Shown here: positions 1 through 10,404 of the stretch, piece by piece
Numbering within the stretch: position 1 is the first letter of the stretch
How the letters are laid out: the number at the start of each line of letters is the position of its first letter
Notes under the pieces: generated by a model
Told to the model about the DNA's origin: nothing
What the model saw: only the letters and a program-made list of their open reading frames with translations
Databases searched by the model: none
Assembly (NCBI GenBank): GCA_900169235.1
Contig: FWCC01000090.1
Coordinates: 1 to 64,000, forward strand
Length of the DNA stretch: 64,000 bases
Direction of reading: 5' to 3'
Origin: Zarea fungicola
Taxonomy: Eukaryota > Ascomycota > Sordariomycetes > Hypocreales > Cordycipitaceae
Program-made: the position numbers and the translations under genes

Positions 1-869
1 TCTACTCTTGACGATACTTACAAGTGTACTGTTCGATATAACCTGACTTGCTTTAGAGCATACCCCAACTGTGACTTACGTCGATTAAGCCATCGTTACA
101 CTGCGGCTGAGACACCGGCGGCGATATTGATGCATGCGCTTGTTGAAGCCGACCTCGAGAGCACCAACCTTTTTTTTTTTTGAGAAAATTATACGCAGCT
201 GGGGAATCTGGGGACATTAGAAGGTCATAAGGATAAAACCTGCAGGTATTAAATCCAGCCCATGAAGCGTTGTACCCATTTGCGAGCTTGCAACTATATA
301 TTACATTATCTAGACATGAAAAGTTTCATCCCGCTTACAGCCCCCCGCAATTGTGCGAGGCACTTTTAAAATAAAAATGCCATTGTTTAACATTTTGGCT
401 GGAGCATTTGCAAGCAGTACAAGCCGGCAATTAACGGGAATATGCATTTGTCTTCTTTTCTGCCCGAACAAACTGGCTCTTGGACGAATGGTTCATGCAA
501 GCAAGGGCAGGGTCGGAAGTTTATCCTTTCATGTGTAACATCATATGTACCACTGTGGAGCAGCTGCAAGTGAGTTCGTCATGCAAATCATCCCGGGACG
601 CTGGGCTGAAACACTCAAGCGGCGAATGCGATGACTTGCGCGCTCGGAGCACCTTTTTGGGTATCCGTAAAGGATGGTTGAATCCAAAATGTAATTTTTG
701 CTAGTCCATCACCACCTATCAGCAGTGAACCCGAAGAAGAACGACAAGATGTCAGCCGAGCCAGTTTCAATAGTACCTGTCCGCCACCCCGTGTAGATCA
801 GCCACAGTGGATAGAAGATAACGCAGCCCTTATTGCTACTCGTGAACAAATCTACTCAGTTCTTTTGCA
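1..869. other. Left-edge intergenic DNA, no supported gene
   Basis: I see no gene here. There is a T11 run near 171-181 and several frames shorter than 75 codons without recognisable motifs. The right part is the 3' flank of the glutathione S-transferase gene, which is read leftwards and stops at 870. Confidence 0.5.
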
Positions 870-1656
870 TTACTTTGCGATCCCCGCAGAATGGCATTTC
901 CTGACCCTCTCAAGCGTTCGCCTTACAACATCCTCTTCATCCCACACAGAAATGACCGACTCTACAACGGTGACGGAACATACCCATCTCCAGAAATTAG
1001 GCGCTTTGCTCTCAAGAGATTTGAGAATATTGCCTGGTAGCAACTCCGGATGCTTAGAGTATGCAATGAGGCGAAGTAGAAAAGATCCAGTTTGTACCTG
1101 CATCACAGATCATCATCAGCCTTTAATACATAGAGAACAACTTGACTGGGAAAGAAGGTTGACAATTTCATACCTCTGCCAGTGTCAAGGATTGAGAGCG
1201 ACCAAAAAATGGGCCAGCTTCAATTAGCAGAGGCTCCAAGTACTTAACGACAGCATCTACATAGGTGCTTGCTGCCATGGTCTTGTCCTCCGCAGCGGCG
1301 TACACAGCTCTGTCAAAGAGTGGCAAGACTTTTTCGACAAAAGTGTCAACAAATGCTCCTATTTGGAATCGTTGCAGAGGTCCCTCAGGAGTGATACTAG
1401 ACTTCAGCAAGTGACTAGGATGTGCGTCGGCGAGAAACTGAACAATGCGACCGGATTCAACCAAGACGTGGTCACCGTAGACAATCGTTGGAACCTGTCC
1501 GCTTGGATTGATGGTCAAATATTCGGCTGTACGAGGAACTGTGATGTCAACGAGCACCGTCTCGACATCAAGCCCAAGTTCGCGCACGGCAATTTGACAT
1601 CGCTGGGCCCAAGGGCAGTGGTGCGCTGTGTATAGAGTGATTTTCGGAGCCATCAT
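870..1656 (-). CDS. Glutathione S-transferase, omega-like, two exons
   Basis: Soluble GST of 236 residues. The exons are 1656-1174 and 1097-870, and the intron runs from GTATGA to GATGCAG, joining the codons in phase 0. The N-terminal thioredoxin-fold domain (about residues 3-80) has the motif HHCPWAQR with Cys14 at the catalytic position, as in omega-class and Ure2-like fungal enzymes. The NPSGQVPTIV loop with its cis-proline and the VESGRIVQFL segment, which binds the glutamyl group, follow. The rest is the all-helical C-terminal domain. The open frame extends upstream to a GTG codon, but the first ATG is at 1656 and a second follows at 1653. Such enzymes conjugate or reduce electrophiles with glutathione in the cytosol. 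The gene is divergent from the SsuA/THI5-like gene and shares its promoter, so it probably belongs to the same module. The family call is firm; the substrate is unknown. Confidence 0.9.
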
Positions 1657-2105
1657 ATGATTAACCACAATTAACTTGCCGCGGTAATTGGGTGAAACCT
1701 ATACTAATAATTGTTTTTTATATCAACAAACATCACTGCATACTTCTAGTAATCTCTATGTCATGACCTGTGGCGCAGCACTAGGTTTCTGTGGTGGTCA
1801 TTTTGCGATAGTTAGGCATTTTCCGACGCTTATAATCTGATAGCAGCTTCCCGGTCGGCATCCGCCGACGGGTGATAAGATAATGGATTGCCATAGATAT
1901 TCGTGGCAATTGAATATGTATTATCGGAGATGTAGACAATAGTCAATATGCGAATCAGAAAACCTTGCTCGGTAGTATTTAAGTGTTTCTTCTACACCTT
2001 TTCTTATTCTCAATATGCAGCCACACTTCACCCCAAAACTCCGATATCATAGGGACTGTCACCAGTCTCTGGTCAGCATTTATCTCCTCTCCAAAAATCT
2101 CAACT
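1657..2105. promoter_or_regulatory. Divergent promoter of GST and SsuA/THI5-like gene
   Basis: This is the 449-bp space between the two ATGs. It contains a TCGG-N6-CCGA inverted repeat at 1855-1868 and, six bases further right, two overlapping GATA motifs (GATAAGATAA, 1874-1883). A TATTTAAG element near 1976-1983 could be the TATA box for the rightward gene. Co-regulation of both genes is inferred from this arrangement. Confidence 0.6.
1855..1868. promoter_or_regulatory. CGG-N6-CCG inverted repeat, probable Zn2Cys6 binding site
   Basis: The sequence reads TCGG-CATCCG-CCGA. Fungal binuclear-cluster proteins such as UaY and Ppr1 bind CGG-N6-CCG. The same TCGG-N6-CCGA pattern occurs in the other divergent promoter of this cluster at 5672-5685. 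The local activator gene (3242-5506) is the obvious candidate to bind both sites. Confidence 0.55.
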
Positions 2106-3044
2106 ATGGGTTCACAAGCCACCAACGAAGACAAACCCCTGCGGCCCTTTAACCTCACGGCTACTGGGTACAACATCAATTATCTTCCTGAATACATCGC
2201 GCTGCGACATGGGTTCTTTCGCGACCAAGGACTCGATGTAAGCGTTACCATACCCACGCCCTGGGACAGTGTGCTCGATCATCTTGCCGAGGGCTCGGCA
2301 GACCTGGCGCTGGGCGGCATCTGGGTGCCGTCGATGTACCGCAACAGAGCAAAGGACTACACCGTTTTTGCGCAGATTGCAAATCGATGTCCGCTTGCCC
2401 TCCTCGCGCGGGTCCCCCGTGAAGAGTTCCATCTATCCGACGTGACCGGGCGTACCGTTCTCATGAAGTCAGGAGGCGGTGCCAGTGTCGGGTTGTTTTT
2501 CAAGATGCTACTGCGCGAAAAGGGTGTCGATGCTAGGTCTGTCGACTACATACAGGATCTCGACGGCGTGATGCTCGGTACCCTGTTTCAAGGCGGCATG
2601 GGCGACTACTTTGCCACGGATTTGCTGTCGGCAAAGGTCATGGCCGAGAAAGATCCCAACGTATTCGTGGTCATGGAGATGGTCTCCCAAGGCGACGTTC
2701 CCTGGAGTGTATACTACCGGGAGACAGGACCATTTACCGCAGAGGCTCTCGATTTGCAATCCCGATTCCTTGTTGGTCTTCGCAAAGGCATAGACTGGGT
2801 GCTTGAACATGACGCAGAATCCTTCCGCGACGAGCTTGCCGAGCTGTTCCCTCATGGCCCTCTCCCTGTGGTCGTCGAAGTTACCAACACCTTCCGTCGT
2901 GACGGCATGTGGACATCCACCACCATACCTCGTGCAGGGTTTGAGCGCTGGCAACAGGGACTCAAGGATGCACGCCTTGTTCATGAACCAATTTTATACG
3001 AAGCTATTGTCGAAAATGCCCCATCAGTCAATTCATGTAAATAG
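2106..3044 (+). CDS. SsuA/THI5-like (NMT1 superfamily) protein
   Basis: Single-exon protein of 312 residues with the fold of bacterial ABC substrate-binding proteins for sulfonate, nitrate or thiamine pyrimidine. The N-terminus shows a family pattern, YLPEYIALRHGFFRDQGLDV, then SADLALGGIW and a glycine-rich KSGGGASVG ligand loop. The frame is open from 1983, but ATG 2106 opens directly on the conserved domain and follows the presumed TATA box, so I chose it. I see no signal peptide or lipobox, so it is probably cytosolic, like fungal THI5/NMT1. It lacks the cysteine-rich CCCFC motif that binds iron in THI5-type HMP-phosphate synthases, so thiamine-pyrimidine synthesis is unlikely. Its neighbours (GST, activator, Dal5-type permease) suggest that it binds or processes a small imported compound. 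The exact role is unknown. Confidence 0.85.
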   Translation: MGSQATNEDKPLRPFNLTATGYNINYLPEYIALRHGFFRDQGLDVSVTIPTPWDSVLDHLAEGSADLALGGIWVPSMYRNRAKDYTVFAQIANRCPLALLARVPREEFHLSDVTGRTVLMKSGGGASVGLFFKMLLREKGVDARSVDYIQDLDGVMLGTLFQGGMGDYFATDLLSAKVMAEKDPNVFVVMEMVSQGDVPWSVYYRETGPFTAEALDLQSRFLVGLRKGIDWVLEHDAESFRDELAELFPHGPLPVVVEVTNTFRRDGMWTSTTIPRAGFERWQQGLKDARLVHEPILYEAIVENAPSVNSCK

Positions 3045-3241
3045 ATATACGCTAGGAAACTCTCTCTCTATAAGATGTTGTAATTCGGAACAATAATATA
3101 CAAGAAAACTAGAAAAATGATGCTACTCATGTTAATAAACTTACTCTTTCAAATCAATTGTTTTTATTGATGGTAAATCTGACACTGTAGGTATTGCGCA
3201 GACCCCCTTCGGCAGACGCACTTGCCCATCTGGTCGTGCTG

Positions 3242-5506
3242 TCACGCGTTCATCTCAGCGAAGCTCAGGTCCGAAAAATCAGGCCATTGGGCAACGGAGC
3301 TAAGCATCTCGCTGAGAGCAAAGTTATCAGATGCCAGCATTTCCGAAAGCGCAAGCCCGCCAGTTCCGTTTGTGGCCATAGTGGCTCCACGGGATGGCTG
3401 TAGCAACTGCAGCAAGTCATTTGCTTGCCTCTCGAACTCTCCACGGTTTTCTCCTATGCCATCATCATCGTTGCTGAGAAGCCAATCAATTGTTGCAGTG
3501 GAGAGCGCTTCAAATGCATCGCGACAGCCTGAAGCGCCTGGAAACACCTCAGAAAGGGCGGACAGCGTCGAGCTACAGGATTGGAGAGTGAAGATGCTGC
3601 TTTTCACCGAAGATTGGTGTCGGATCTCGGCTGAGTACCATAGACTATAGATGACACCTAACCCAGCAATGAATAGATGATGGACTGACTTCCATGGTAT
3701 GTCAATTTTACCCTCTCGCTGTAGGATTTTCATGCTGGAAATCAGGTTGCAGCATGCATCAAAGGAAGCAGACAGCGCATCCGCTGCAGGGTGTTGCACA
3801 GCCGAGTTTGGCCGGTAAAGCAGAATGATGGAGTTGTTGTAGATGACATCCCAGTATGCCCTGTAAGCAAAGATGGATGATTGGTGGGCTTTACTAAGCG
3901 GCGGAATCGTGGCATACCATTCTTGGAGACGAGGCAGTATGTCCTGCAGCCAGGCGGGATAGTCTGGCCTAGGGTAGGCAATTGTTAAAGACCAGGATTG
4001 GCTATGCTGCACATGCTTGATCTCAGATTCGAGCTTTGACATGGCGAATAAATGGTTGTAGGCTCTTTGGTTGTGCATGTCAAACTCATGCATTTCATGG
4101 TGGACGGTGCGTTGACGACTCCCTGGACTGGGAAGCTGCACTCGCATGCTTTCGTCAATAATACCAAACGGACGACCCAGTGTGATGCACAGAACTCGAT
4201 CAAGCTGATAAGTCGAGTACCAGAGGCGCCGGCGTTCATTTAGCGAGTCAGGGTCCATATCTTGGCATAGCCCTTGGGTCTCCCAATGCAAGCCAATGTC
4301 AACCGCCAAGCGTAGAGCGATCCCAGTCAAATGCCAAAGGCTGCCACGAGAAGGGCACAAGGCCACAAACTGTGCAAGAAGTAGTACAGAGACAAGGGTT
4401 TCCATATCGCTCTTGGAATACGTGATGACATTTTCGGCCATGCTCATGGCTGACCGAAAGCAGCCTTCGCTTTGGGACGGTCGACCCCCGGATGGATTCG
4501 GAACGTCGTACAATGCAATAGCGAAGACCATGTAGACGGTGAAGATATCTCTCCCAATTTCTCCACTAGGCCACTGATGTTCTCCAATGGACCGAAATGC
4601 GCGCTCAACTGCAGCCTCAACCTGTGCGCGCTCCAGTATCGGTAGGTGAGGAGTGCGATACTGAAAGTAGACCCCGACCAGGTGCTCCGCGACGTGGCGT
4701 GGAGGAAGAGAGGCTTCAGCAGTGTGTGTAGAGAAGGACGGGTCATAGGGTCGATGTTCTGAAAACAGAGCAGAGGGCAAGGAGTCGGCACGAATCGCCG
4801 CCATGACCAGGCGGGCAAGCATGATGCCAGAGCCCTCGCCGAGGAATCGTGGTTGTCGAGAGGGCTCAACAGCTACATTCTTGACACTTTGGACCAAATC
4901 GTGATAGTGGCTTGAAACTCCATCAGAAGAAGCGGTAGGTGGTGGCTTGATGTATCTGCCTAATTCATGGGCCCCCGGAGGAGAGGACAGTGCCTCCAAT
5001 TGCGGCAGGGCTTCCTCACGATCTACAGAGCGACCCTGGGTTTTTGATCGCAACTCATTGAGTTCTCGTGTCAACTCTTCAACCTGCGACTCAAGATTTG
5101 ACACATAGTTTCGGGGTACCTGGAAGCGACCACCACGTTAATTTTCGACCCTGGTTTTGGCTGTTCTCCGCCAATAACACCCACCTCGGTCTGTCTGCTA
5201 AAGTGATATGTCAAGCAGGGAACGTGTGCTTTCTCGCAGTTAGAGCACACCGGCAGTCTCTGATCGCACTACACATCGGGTCAAGGTTCAGCGACATCAG
5301 CACTTGGGTGTCTAGGACAATGTCACTCTTGCTACCTTTTGCTTTCTTCTGCGGCACCTACGTTCATTCAAGTGTTAGTCTCGGGATATGTGTAGGGAGT
5401 AATCGCTTTGTAGTCAGCCTGACCTTTGGCATGTAGAGACGCCTTTCACCGCTCTGTAAGCAGTGCGCGATGGCGAACACGCAGCTGATGCCCTGTATTC
5501 GCTCAT
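3242..5506 (-). CDS. Zn2Cys6 transcription factor with fungal-specific middle homology region
   Basis: Four exons (5506-5424, 5357-5336, 5268-5185, 5119-3242) give 688 residues. The zinc cluster is split by two introns. After splicing it has spacing C-x2-C-x6-C-x6-C-x2-C-x6-C (Cys26, 29, 36, 43, 46, 53), exactly the family pattern. A third intron separates it from PRNYVSNLESQVEELTREL, a linker running into a short coiled coil for dimerisation (about residues 69-92). The middle homology region (PF04082 type) covers roughly residues 180-450 and includes LWYSTYQLDRVLCITLGRPF. The first intron has an ACTAAC branch site. The large exon can also be read from a GTG at 5104, but that start would drop the DNA-binding domain. 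The gene is divergent from the permease gene and convergent with the SsuA/THI5-like gene. It probably controls this cluster and itself through the CGG-N6-CCG sites. Confidence 0.9.
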
Positions 5507-5950
5507 GGGTTTTCGCGGTGAGGATGGCTGTTTCGTGACCAACGTGTAAGTCGGACAGCCGGGCAGAAGAACGCCTCTTGACTTTAGTAAGCCAGTATTG
5601 GGCGTATCAGATTGTTCACTCCATATCTCATATCTATGATTGCGGGGAGCGGGGTAATTGGTTAATATCTATCGGCTTTGACCGATGATGACGAAGAGAT
5701 AAACTAGCCGATAACAGATATCACCAGTGGCGCATCGCTTCGTCTGGCTTATCGAGGTCATGTTCATTGTGCAACTTGTTCGTCTCTAACCATTTTAACT
5801 GATTGCGCGGATATCAAGATATTTCTCTCGTCCCCTCACAACATGAAGAACTATTTAATTCGCGACTTGGCAATGTCAAAGAGCCCCCTCTGCCAAATAG
5901 TGCACGTCCTCCAACATCCTTATTAAATTACCCCTAGTATAATTACCACA
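5507..5950. promoter_or_regulatory. Divergent promoter of activator and permease
   Basis: This is the 444-bp space between the activator and permease ATGs. It holds a perfect ATCGG-N6-CCGAT repeat at 5671-5686, GATA motifs at 5698-5702 and 5710-5714 and, in reverse, at 5748-5753, and a further CGG-N4-CCG at 5552-5561. The repeat-plus-GATA arrangement matches that in the GST/SsuA-like promoter. Confidence 0.6.
5671..5686. promoter_or_regulatory. CGG-N6-CCG inverted repeat, second copy
   Basis: The sequence reads ATCGG-CTTTGA-CCGAT, with perfect 5-bp arms and a 6-bp spacer. It shares TCGG-N6-CCGA with 1855-1868. Its position between the activator and the permease suggests autoregulation together with transporter control. 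Confidence 0.55.
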
Positions 5951-7596
5951 ATGAAGCCTGAATTAGCAGTTGACGACAAAGCAAAGTCTCCGGTAATCGA
6001 GAGCACAGCTTCTGAAGATGGCGCTTCTGAAAGAATGGAGTCTGTCATTTGCATTGATCCCAAGAAAGAAGCTGCTGTTCAAAGAAAAATTTGACAAATA
6101 TCTTGTGCCGGTCTCGCTCGTCTTCATCATCCTATCCGCTCTTGATCGAAACAATGTGAGTAAAATGTGTTCCTTATACAATGACAACCATTGTTAATAA
6201 TCTGAAATAAAAAGCTTGGAAACGCGAGAGTCTTTGGCTTTGACCAAGACCTCGGGCTCAAGGGTGGCCAGTTCGGCAACATCAACACTCTATCCAGCCT
6301 GTGCACGTTTTTATTCGAGCTTCCTTGGACTCTGGCCGTCCGACGTTTCGGGGCTCGGAAAGCGCTCGGCACTGCATTTGTTCTCTGGAGCGTCTGTACG
6401 CTCGGAACTGCCTTCATTCACACGTATGGCCAGGCCATTGTGATTCGCATGATTTTATGCGCCTGTGAATCCGGGCTCTCTCCGGGATTCGCATTTCTCT
6501 TTTCGACGATATAATTTCCAGAGCAGCTCGGGAAGCGCATCATTACCACAAATCTCGCCCAATGTATCTCAGGTGCCTTTGGTGGTCTGTTTGCCTATGC
6601 GGTCCAAACCATGGGAACACGGCGGGGATTGGCGGCCTGGCGATGGCTATTCATTGTCGAGTTCTGCGTCACCATTTTTGTCGGTGGCATTGGTTGGCTC
6701 TTTATCCCTGACAGCGCTGAAACAGCTTGGTATCTGACAGAGGAAGAAAAGGAGACGATGCGTCTTAAGAAGCAGCGAGACTTTAGCCTTCGAGGCGATC
6801 AAAAGTTTGACCGCAAGTGGGTTAAGATTACTCTCACAGACCCTTTCGTCTATTTACTTGGTATTGCTTTTTTTACTTCATCCGTCGCCATTAACGGATT
6901 TGGTGTCTTCTTGCCCACCATCATCTCTGGCTTGGGGTAAGAAACGCTCGTCCTGCCGCAGTCAGACAAATTACTAATAATGGTTTCCAAGCTATGAATC
7001 TCTGCGGGTGAATTACATGACCATTCCGGTCTATATTCTCGGTGCAGCATCTCTGCTGACCCAGGTCTATTTTTCCGATCGGTTAAAGCGCCGAGGTGTG
7101 TTCATCATTGGTTGCTGCATTCCTGTCGCAGTCGGTTATCTTGTATGCGTGGGGTCGTCGAACCCGCATGCTGGCTATGCTGGCATGTTCATTCTAGTCT
7201 TGGGTAAGTCCCTGTCGATGATTCTACCAGTGCTTTGCAATCCCACATAGTAACATGTTCCAAGGACTGTACCCAATTTCCACTCTAGCGGTGACTTGGG
7301 CAACCAATACCTTTGCTCCTGACTCGAAGCGTGCGATTGGCATGCCCCTTGTCTACACGATTGCAGATGTATCGTCTCTTGTGTCATCGCAGTTATACCC
7401 AAGCCAGCAGGGTCCACGATATGTGCAAGGTAACGCCGTCTCTGCTGGCTTGACGGTTGTAGCTGGGGCGCTGTATGGCGCAAGCTGGTTCCTACTTAAA
7501 CGCAGAAATGCGAAAAAGGCGAGAATGCTTGCTGAAGGCGCCACAACGAATGGCTTGGAGGGTGATAGAAGCCTTGATTCCATGTACATACTTTGA
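5951..7596 (+). pseudogene. Dal5-type MFS permease (anion:cation symporter family), disrupted
   Basis: Homology runs over four exons (5951-6155, 6215-6936, 6992-7203, 7265-7596) whose splice phases all agree. Without the frameshift the length would be about 489 codons, normal for allantoate/nicotinate-type permeases. Recognisable parts are a KFDKYLVP start before TM1, SALDRNN, the ACESGLSPGF segment and a charged C-terminal tail. Two lesions break it. A run of five A (6085-6089), where four would keep the frame, causes a stop at 6092-6094. An in-frame TAA at 6512-6514 replaces the tyrosine expected in the STIYFP region. The intact splice sites and otherwise preserved reading frame point to recent loss. 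Two base errors in the assembly are the alternative. When intact, such proteins import carboxylated or ureido compounds across the plasma membrane. Confidence 0.8.
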
Positions 7597-8077
7597 ACAA
7601 ATTGTTTTAGATTTAGAAATACGCAAGTATGATACTGAATTGGAGCGTTTGCTATCTGGCCGAGTTTGACAACACCCAGCCATTGCTATGTGTTAATGTA
7701 TAATGTTAAGCAATACCATTAATTAGAGAAATTTGAATTATGACTCATTTCTTAGTTGATTTAGTGTCGTACGGGCTATACTTGGTTAATGCACCAACTA
7801 TCAGACCGACTAGAACATTCTTGCGGTCGCAGCTGCGTAAAGAGCAACTACATAATCAAAACAAAAACAAGTCAGTCAGGTAGCAAGGAGGTAGGTACTC
7901 AGAGGCGATAATATTACAAGGGGTAGGTGCACAGATAGAAGACACAAACGCACTTGACAGTCAAGTAATCGCCCCATTTCCCCCTGTCAAGCTCTGTACA
8001 ATCGGGCGTGCAATCGGCCGCATTATCTACCTGTAGTCGCAGTCGTCTTCTATTGGCTGAGTTTTTCTTTTAGTTGG
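7597..8077. other. 3' flanks of permease pseudogene and BTB gene
   Basis: This 481-bp space lies between two converging genes. It is AT-rich with no feature I can name. No tRNA-like or coding signal was seen. Confidence 0.6.
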
Positions 8078-8916
8078 CTACAGGTCCTGGCGACGAAGCT
8101 GCTCCATGAGAGCTCCCATCAAGGTCACGGAAAGCTCAGGATACTCTGAGAAGAGCACCTGAAAGTCGTGATCGGCCCATAGTGTTTTCATATGACAATC
8201 AGCATAGCTAGAAGCCAGATCTTTTAGTCCAACGACCTCGGAATCGTAGCAGAACCGCAGCAGCTCATTCACATCCACGACCCTCTGCGGAAACAGCTCA
8301 AAAGCACACAGACTGCGATGCAGCCTGTGCAGCGCCAGCTTTGACAGCGCCTCGATGCCGTAGTAGTCGGCAAAGACGTGGATTTTGGCGTGGGCAAGGA
8401 AGATTTCGGTGCACGACTGTCTCGGATCTGTATTCTTCTCCGGCACAAAGTTGAGCTCTACTGGGACGGGATACCAGCTCTCCGCGAACTTGGCCAGCCG
8501 ATCATCAAAGTCCGTTGGCTTTTCTTGCTGCTGCTGCTTCTTGGATTTGGCCACGGCATTGTCCTGCTCGCCATTTGGCCCGGCTGTAGGAACACCCTCG
8601 AGCGCGTCCGCCTCGTAGTTGCCAGAGTACGCGTACTGGGCAAAGCGAGTAAAGGTCGGCGGGGCGACGTTGGGCAATGTCGCGCACTTCTCGCTGCTCT
8701 CCTTTAGGCCACCATTGACCAAGGTGTCAAGTGTCTTGGACTGGTGGGCAACTAGGGCTGAATGGAGGAAGAATTCTGTCTTGTCATCACCGACAATAAA
8801 CCGAAACGGCTGAGACGTGACGATGCTGAAGCAATCGGGGATAAATTACTACCATTTCACGATGGAACAACGCGTGTTAGTATACCCTCATACCTATCAT
8901 ATGATAACTTGGCCAT
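8078..8916 (-). CDS. BTB/POZ domain protein, two exons
   Basis: The exons are 8916-8894 and 8825-8078, encoding 256 residues. The 68-bp intron has an ACTAAC branch site and a CTTCAG acceptor; a downstream CTCAG acceptor would break the frame. The BTB fold starts early (PFRFIVG, then FFLHSALVAHQSKTLDTLVNGG) and continues to FTRFAQYAYSGNYEA. A charged, Lys/Gln-rich linker follows, then a helical C-terminal half (FADYYGIEALSKLALHRLHRSL, with ELLRFCYDSE) typical of fungal BTB proteins without Kelch or MATH domains. Such proteins dimerise and some act as cullin-3 adaptors; no specific role can be assigned. The gene shares a 414-bp divergent promoter with the Cwc24 gene. Confidence 0.85.
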
Positions 8917-9330
8917 ATTTACGGAGTTTTTTTCTTCTCGGGATGTAGTTGTAATGAGAACTTATCAGGGAGATGAAGCGTTGAATGAGCGCGTCTCAAA
9001 CAACCAGCAGTAGTCGCACCCAGTCGGCACGAGCAATAGCTGGTTAACTACTCCGTAGTGACAGATTCATAACGGCAAGACGGGCCAATAGCCTCTCGAC
9101 CTGTAATTAGAGGCTCTGTATTTGTCAATTTAGAGGCGTCATTAACCTCAACGGTTGCAGAGTTGCCACCCAGCCTGTGCTGACTAAAGCTCAAGTTACA
9201 GCGCCCATTGTCAGCCTGTTAGCGCATCGAGCCGCTAGAACCATTAAATTTGTAACGCGAAGCAAATTCCGACCATTTTTCATCACAGTCTTGAATATTG
9301 ACAATCGCAGCCCGTCGCAAACAGACCAGC
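8917..9330. promoter_or_regulatory. Divergent promoter region of BTB gene and cwc24
   Basis: This is a 414-bp space between divergent ATGs. It contains one TACTCCGTA motif at 9049-9057. No clear TATA box or activator site was seen. Confidence 0.4.
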
Positions 9331-10404
9331 ATGGATTCCGAAGCTGCAGCTGCCGCTCCGGTGGCCGTGTTCAAGAAGCGAGGCGCCAAAGGCAAAGCCA
9401 ACATCCGCAAACGAGCTGCGACGCCGCCTCCAGCAGGCAGCGACAGTGATGATTACTCGTCGTCCGAAGACGAGTCGGGCCAGCGCGTGAAACGTCGCAA
9501 GAAGAATGCCGTCGTCACGGCATCATCAAAGGCTGCTGCTAATCGCGGTTCATCAGAAAAGGAGCTCACCGCCTCGGCATACACGGCGAATCGCAACATG
9601 CCCATCACCTCGGCCAACGACGCCACCAAGCAGAGCAACTGGTATGACGAAAACGCAGCCGACGCCCTATCGGTCAAGAAACTCTTGGGCTCATCCGCAC
9701 GGAATTCAGGCACGCAAGGGGGTGCTCCCGATGGTACATACAAGGGCCTGGCGAACCAGACGTCCTTCATCACAAGGAACCCCGATGCGCCGCAGCGCTC
9801 CGTCGGTCCTATAAAAGCAGCAACAAATATCCGCACAATAACAGTCATGGACTTTGCTCCTGATGTGTGTAAAGATTATAAAAAGACTGGATTTTGTGGA
9901 TTGTGCGTATTTTCCCTCTGAATTTTCTCTCCCGCCTCAAAACGAAAAAAGTGCTAACTTGTTTTTAGTGGTGATAATTGCAAATACCTACACTCACGCG
10001 AAGATGTCAAACAAGGCTGGCAGATTGACAAGGAATGGGACGTCACGTCCAAAGGAAAGACACATCTCGCCGGCACCGTTGTCGCCAGCGCGAACCGCGA
10101 CCAACCCGGCGGTAGCAGCAAGGAGGAAGCCGAGGAGGAGGCGATGCTGGAGAAGATTCCGTTCAAATGCATCATATGCGAGGGCGACTACCGCGAGCCC
10201 GTCATCACACGCTGCGGGCACTACTTTTGCGAGCCCTGTGCGCTGAAGCGGTACCGCAAGGACCCGACGTGCGCGGCGTGCAGCGCGGGCACGAACGGCG
10301 TATTTAATTCGGCGAAGAAGCTGAAGAAGCTGTTGGAAAAGAAGAAGGAGCGCGAGGAAAGGAAGCAAAAGGCCGAGCTGGAGGCCGGCGAGGAGAAGGA
10401 CTAG
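9331..10404 (+). CDS. cwc24: Pre-mRNA splicing factor Cwc24 (RNF113A family)
   Basis: The exons are 9331-9902 and 9969-10404, encoding 335 residues. The intron interrupts the CCCH zinc finger in phase 2. Once joined, Cys180, Cys189, Cys195 and His199 give C-x8-C-x5-C-x3-H. A C3HC4 RING finger follows at about residues 258-295 (CIICEGDY, CGHYFC, CAAC). The pairing of one CCCH finger with one RING finger, after a basic and acidic disordered N-terminus, is the signature of the Cwc24/RNF113A family. In yeast this is a spliceosome component acting around catalytic activation; the family also has ubiquitin-ligase potential. The C-terminus is a Lys/Glu-rich helix. The start is the first ATG of the conserved reading frame; the open frame extends upstream only to an unlikely earlier start. 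Confidence 0.93.

Noticed and set aside
675..1227. Open plus-strand frame of about 184 codons ending opposite GST exons
   Set aside because: Its right half is exactly antisense to the second GST exon, which has clear family sequence and correct splicing. No domain is visible in the plus-strand reading.
5185..5506. Reading the activator from GTG 5104 as a protein without zinc cluster
   Set aside because: Three short upstream exons splice in frame to a perfect Zn2Cys6 motif, so the longer model is far better.
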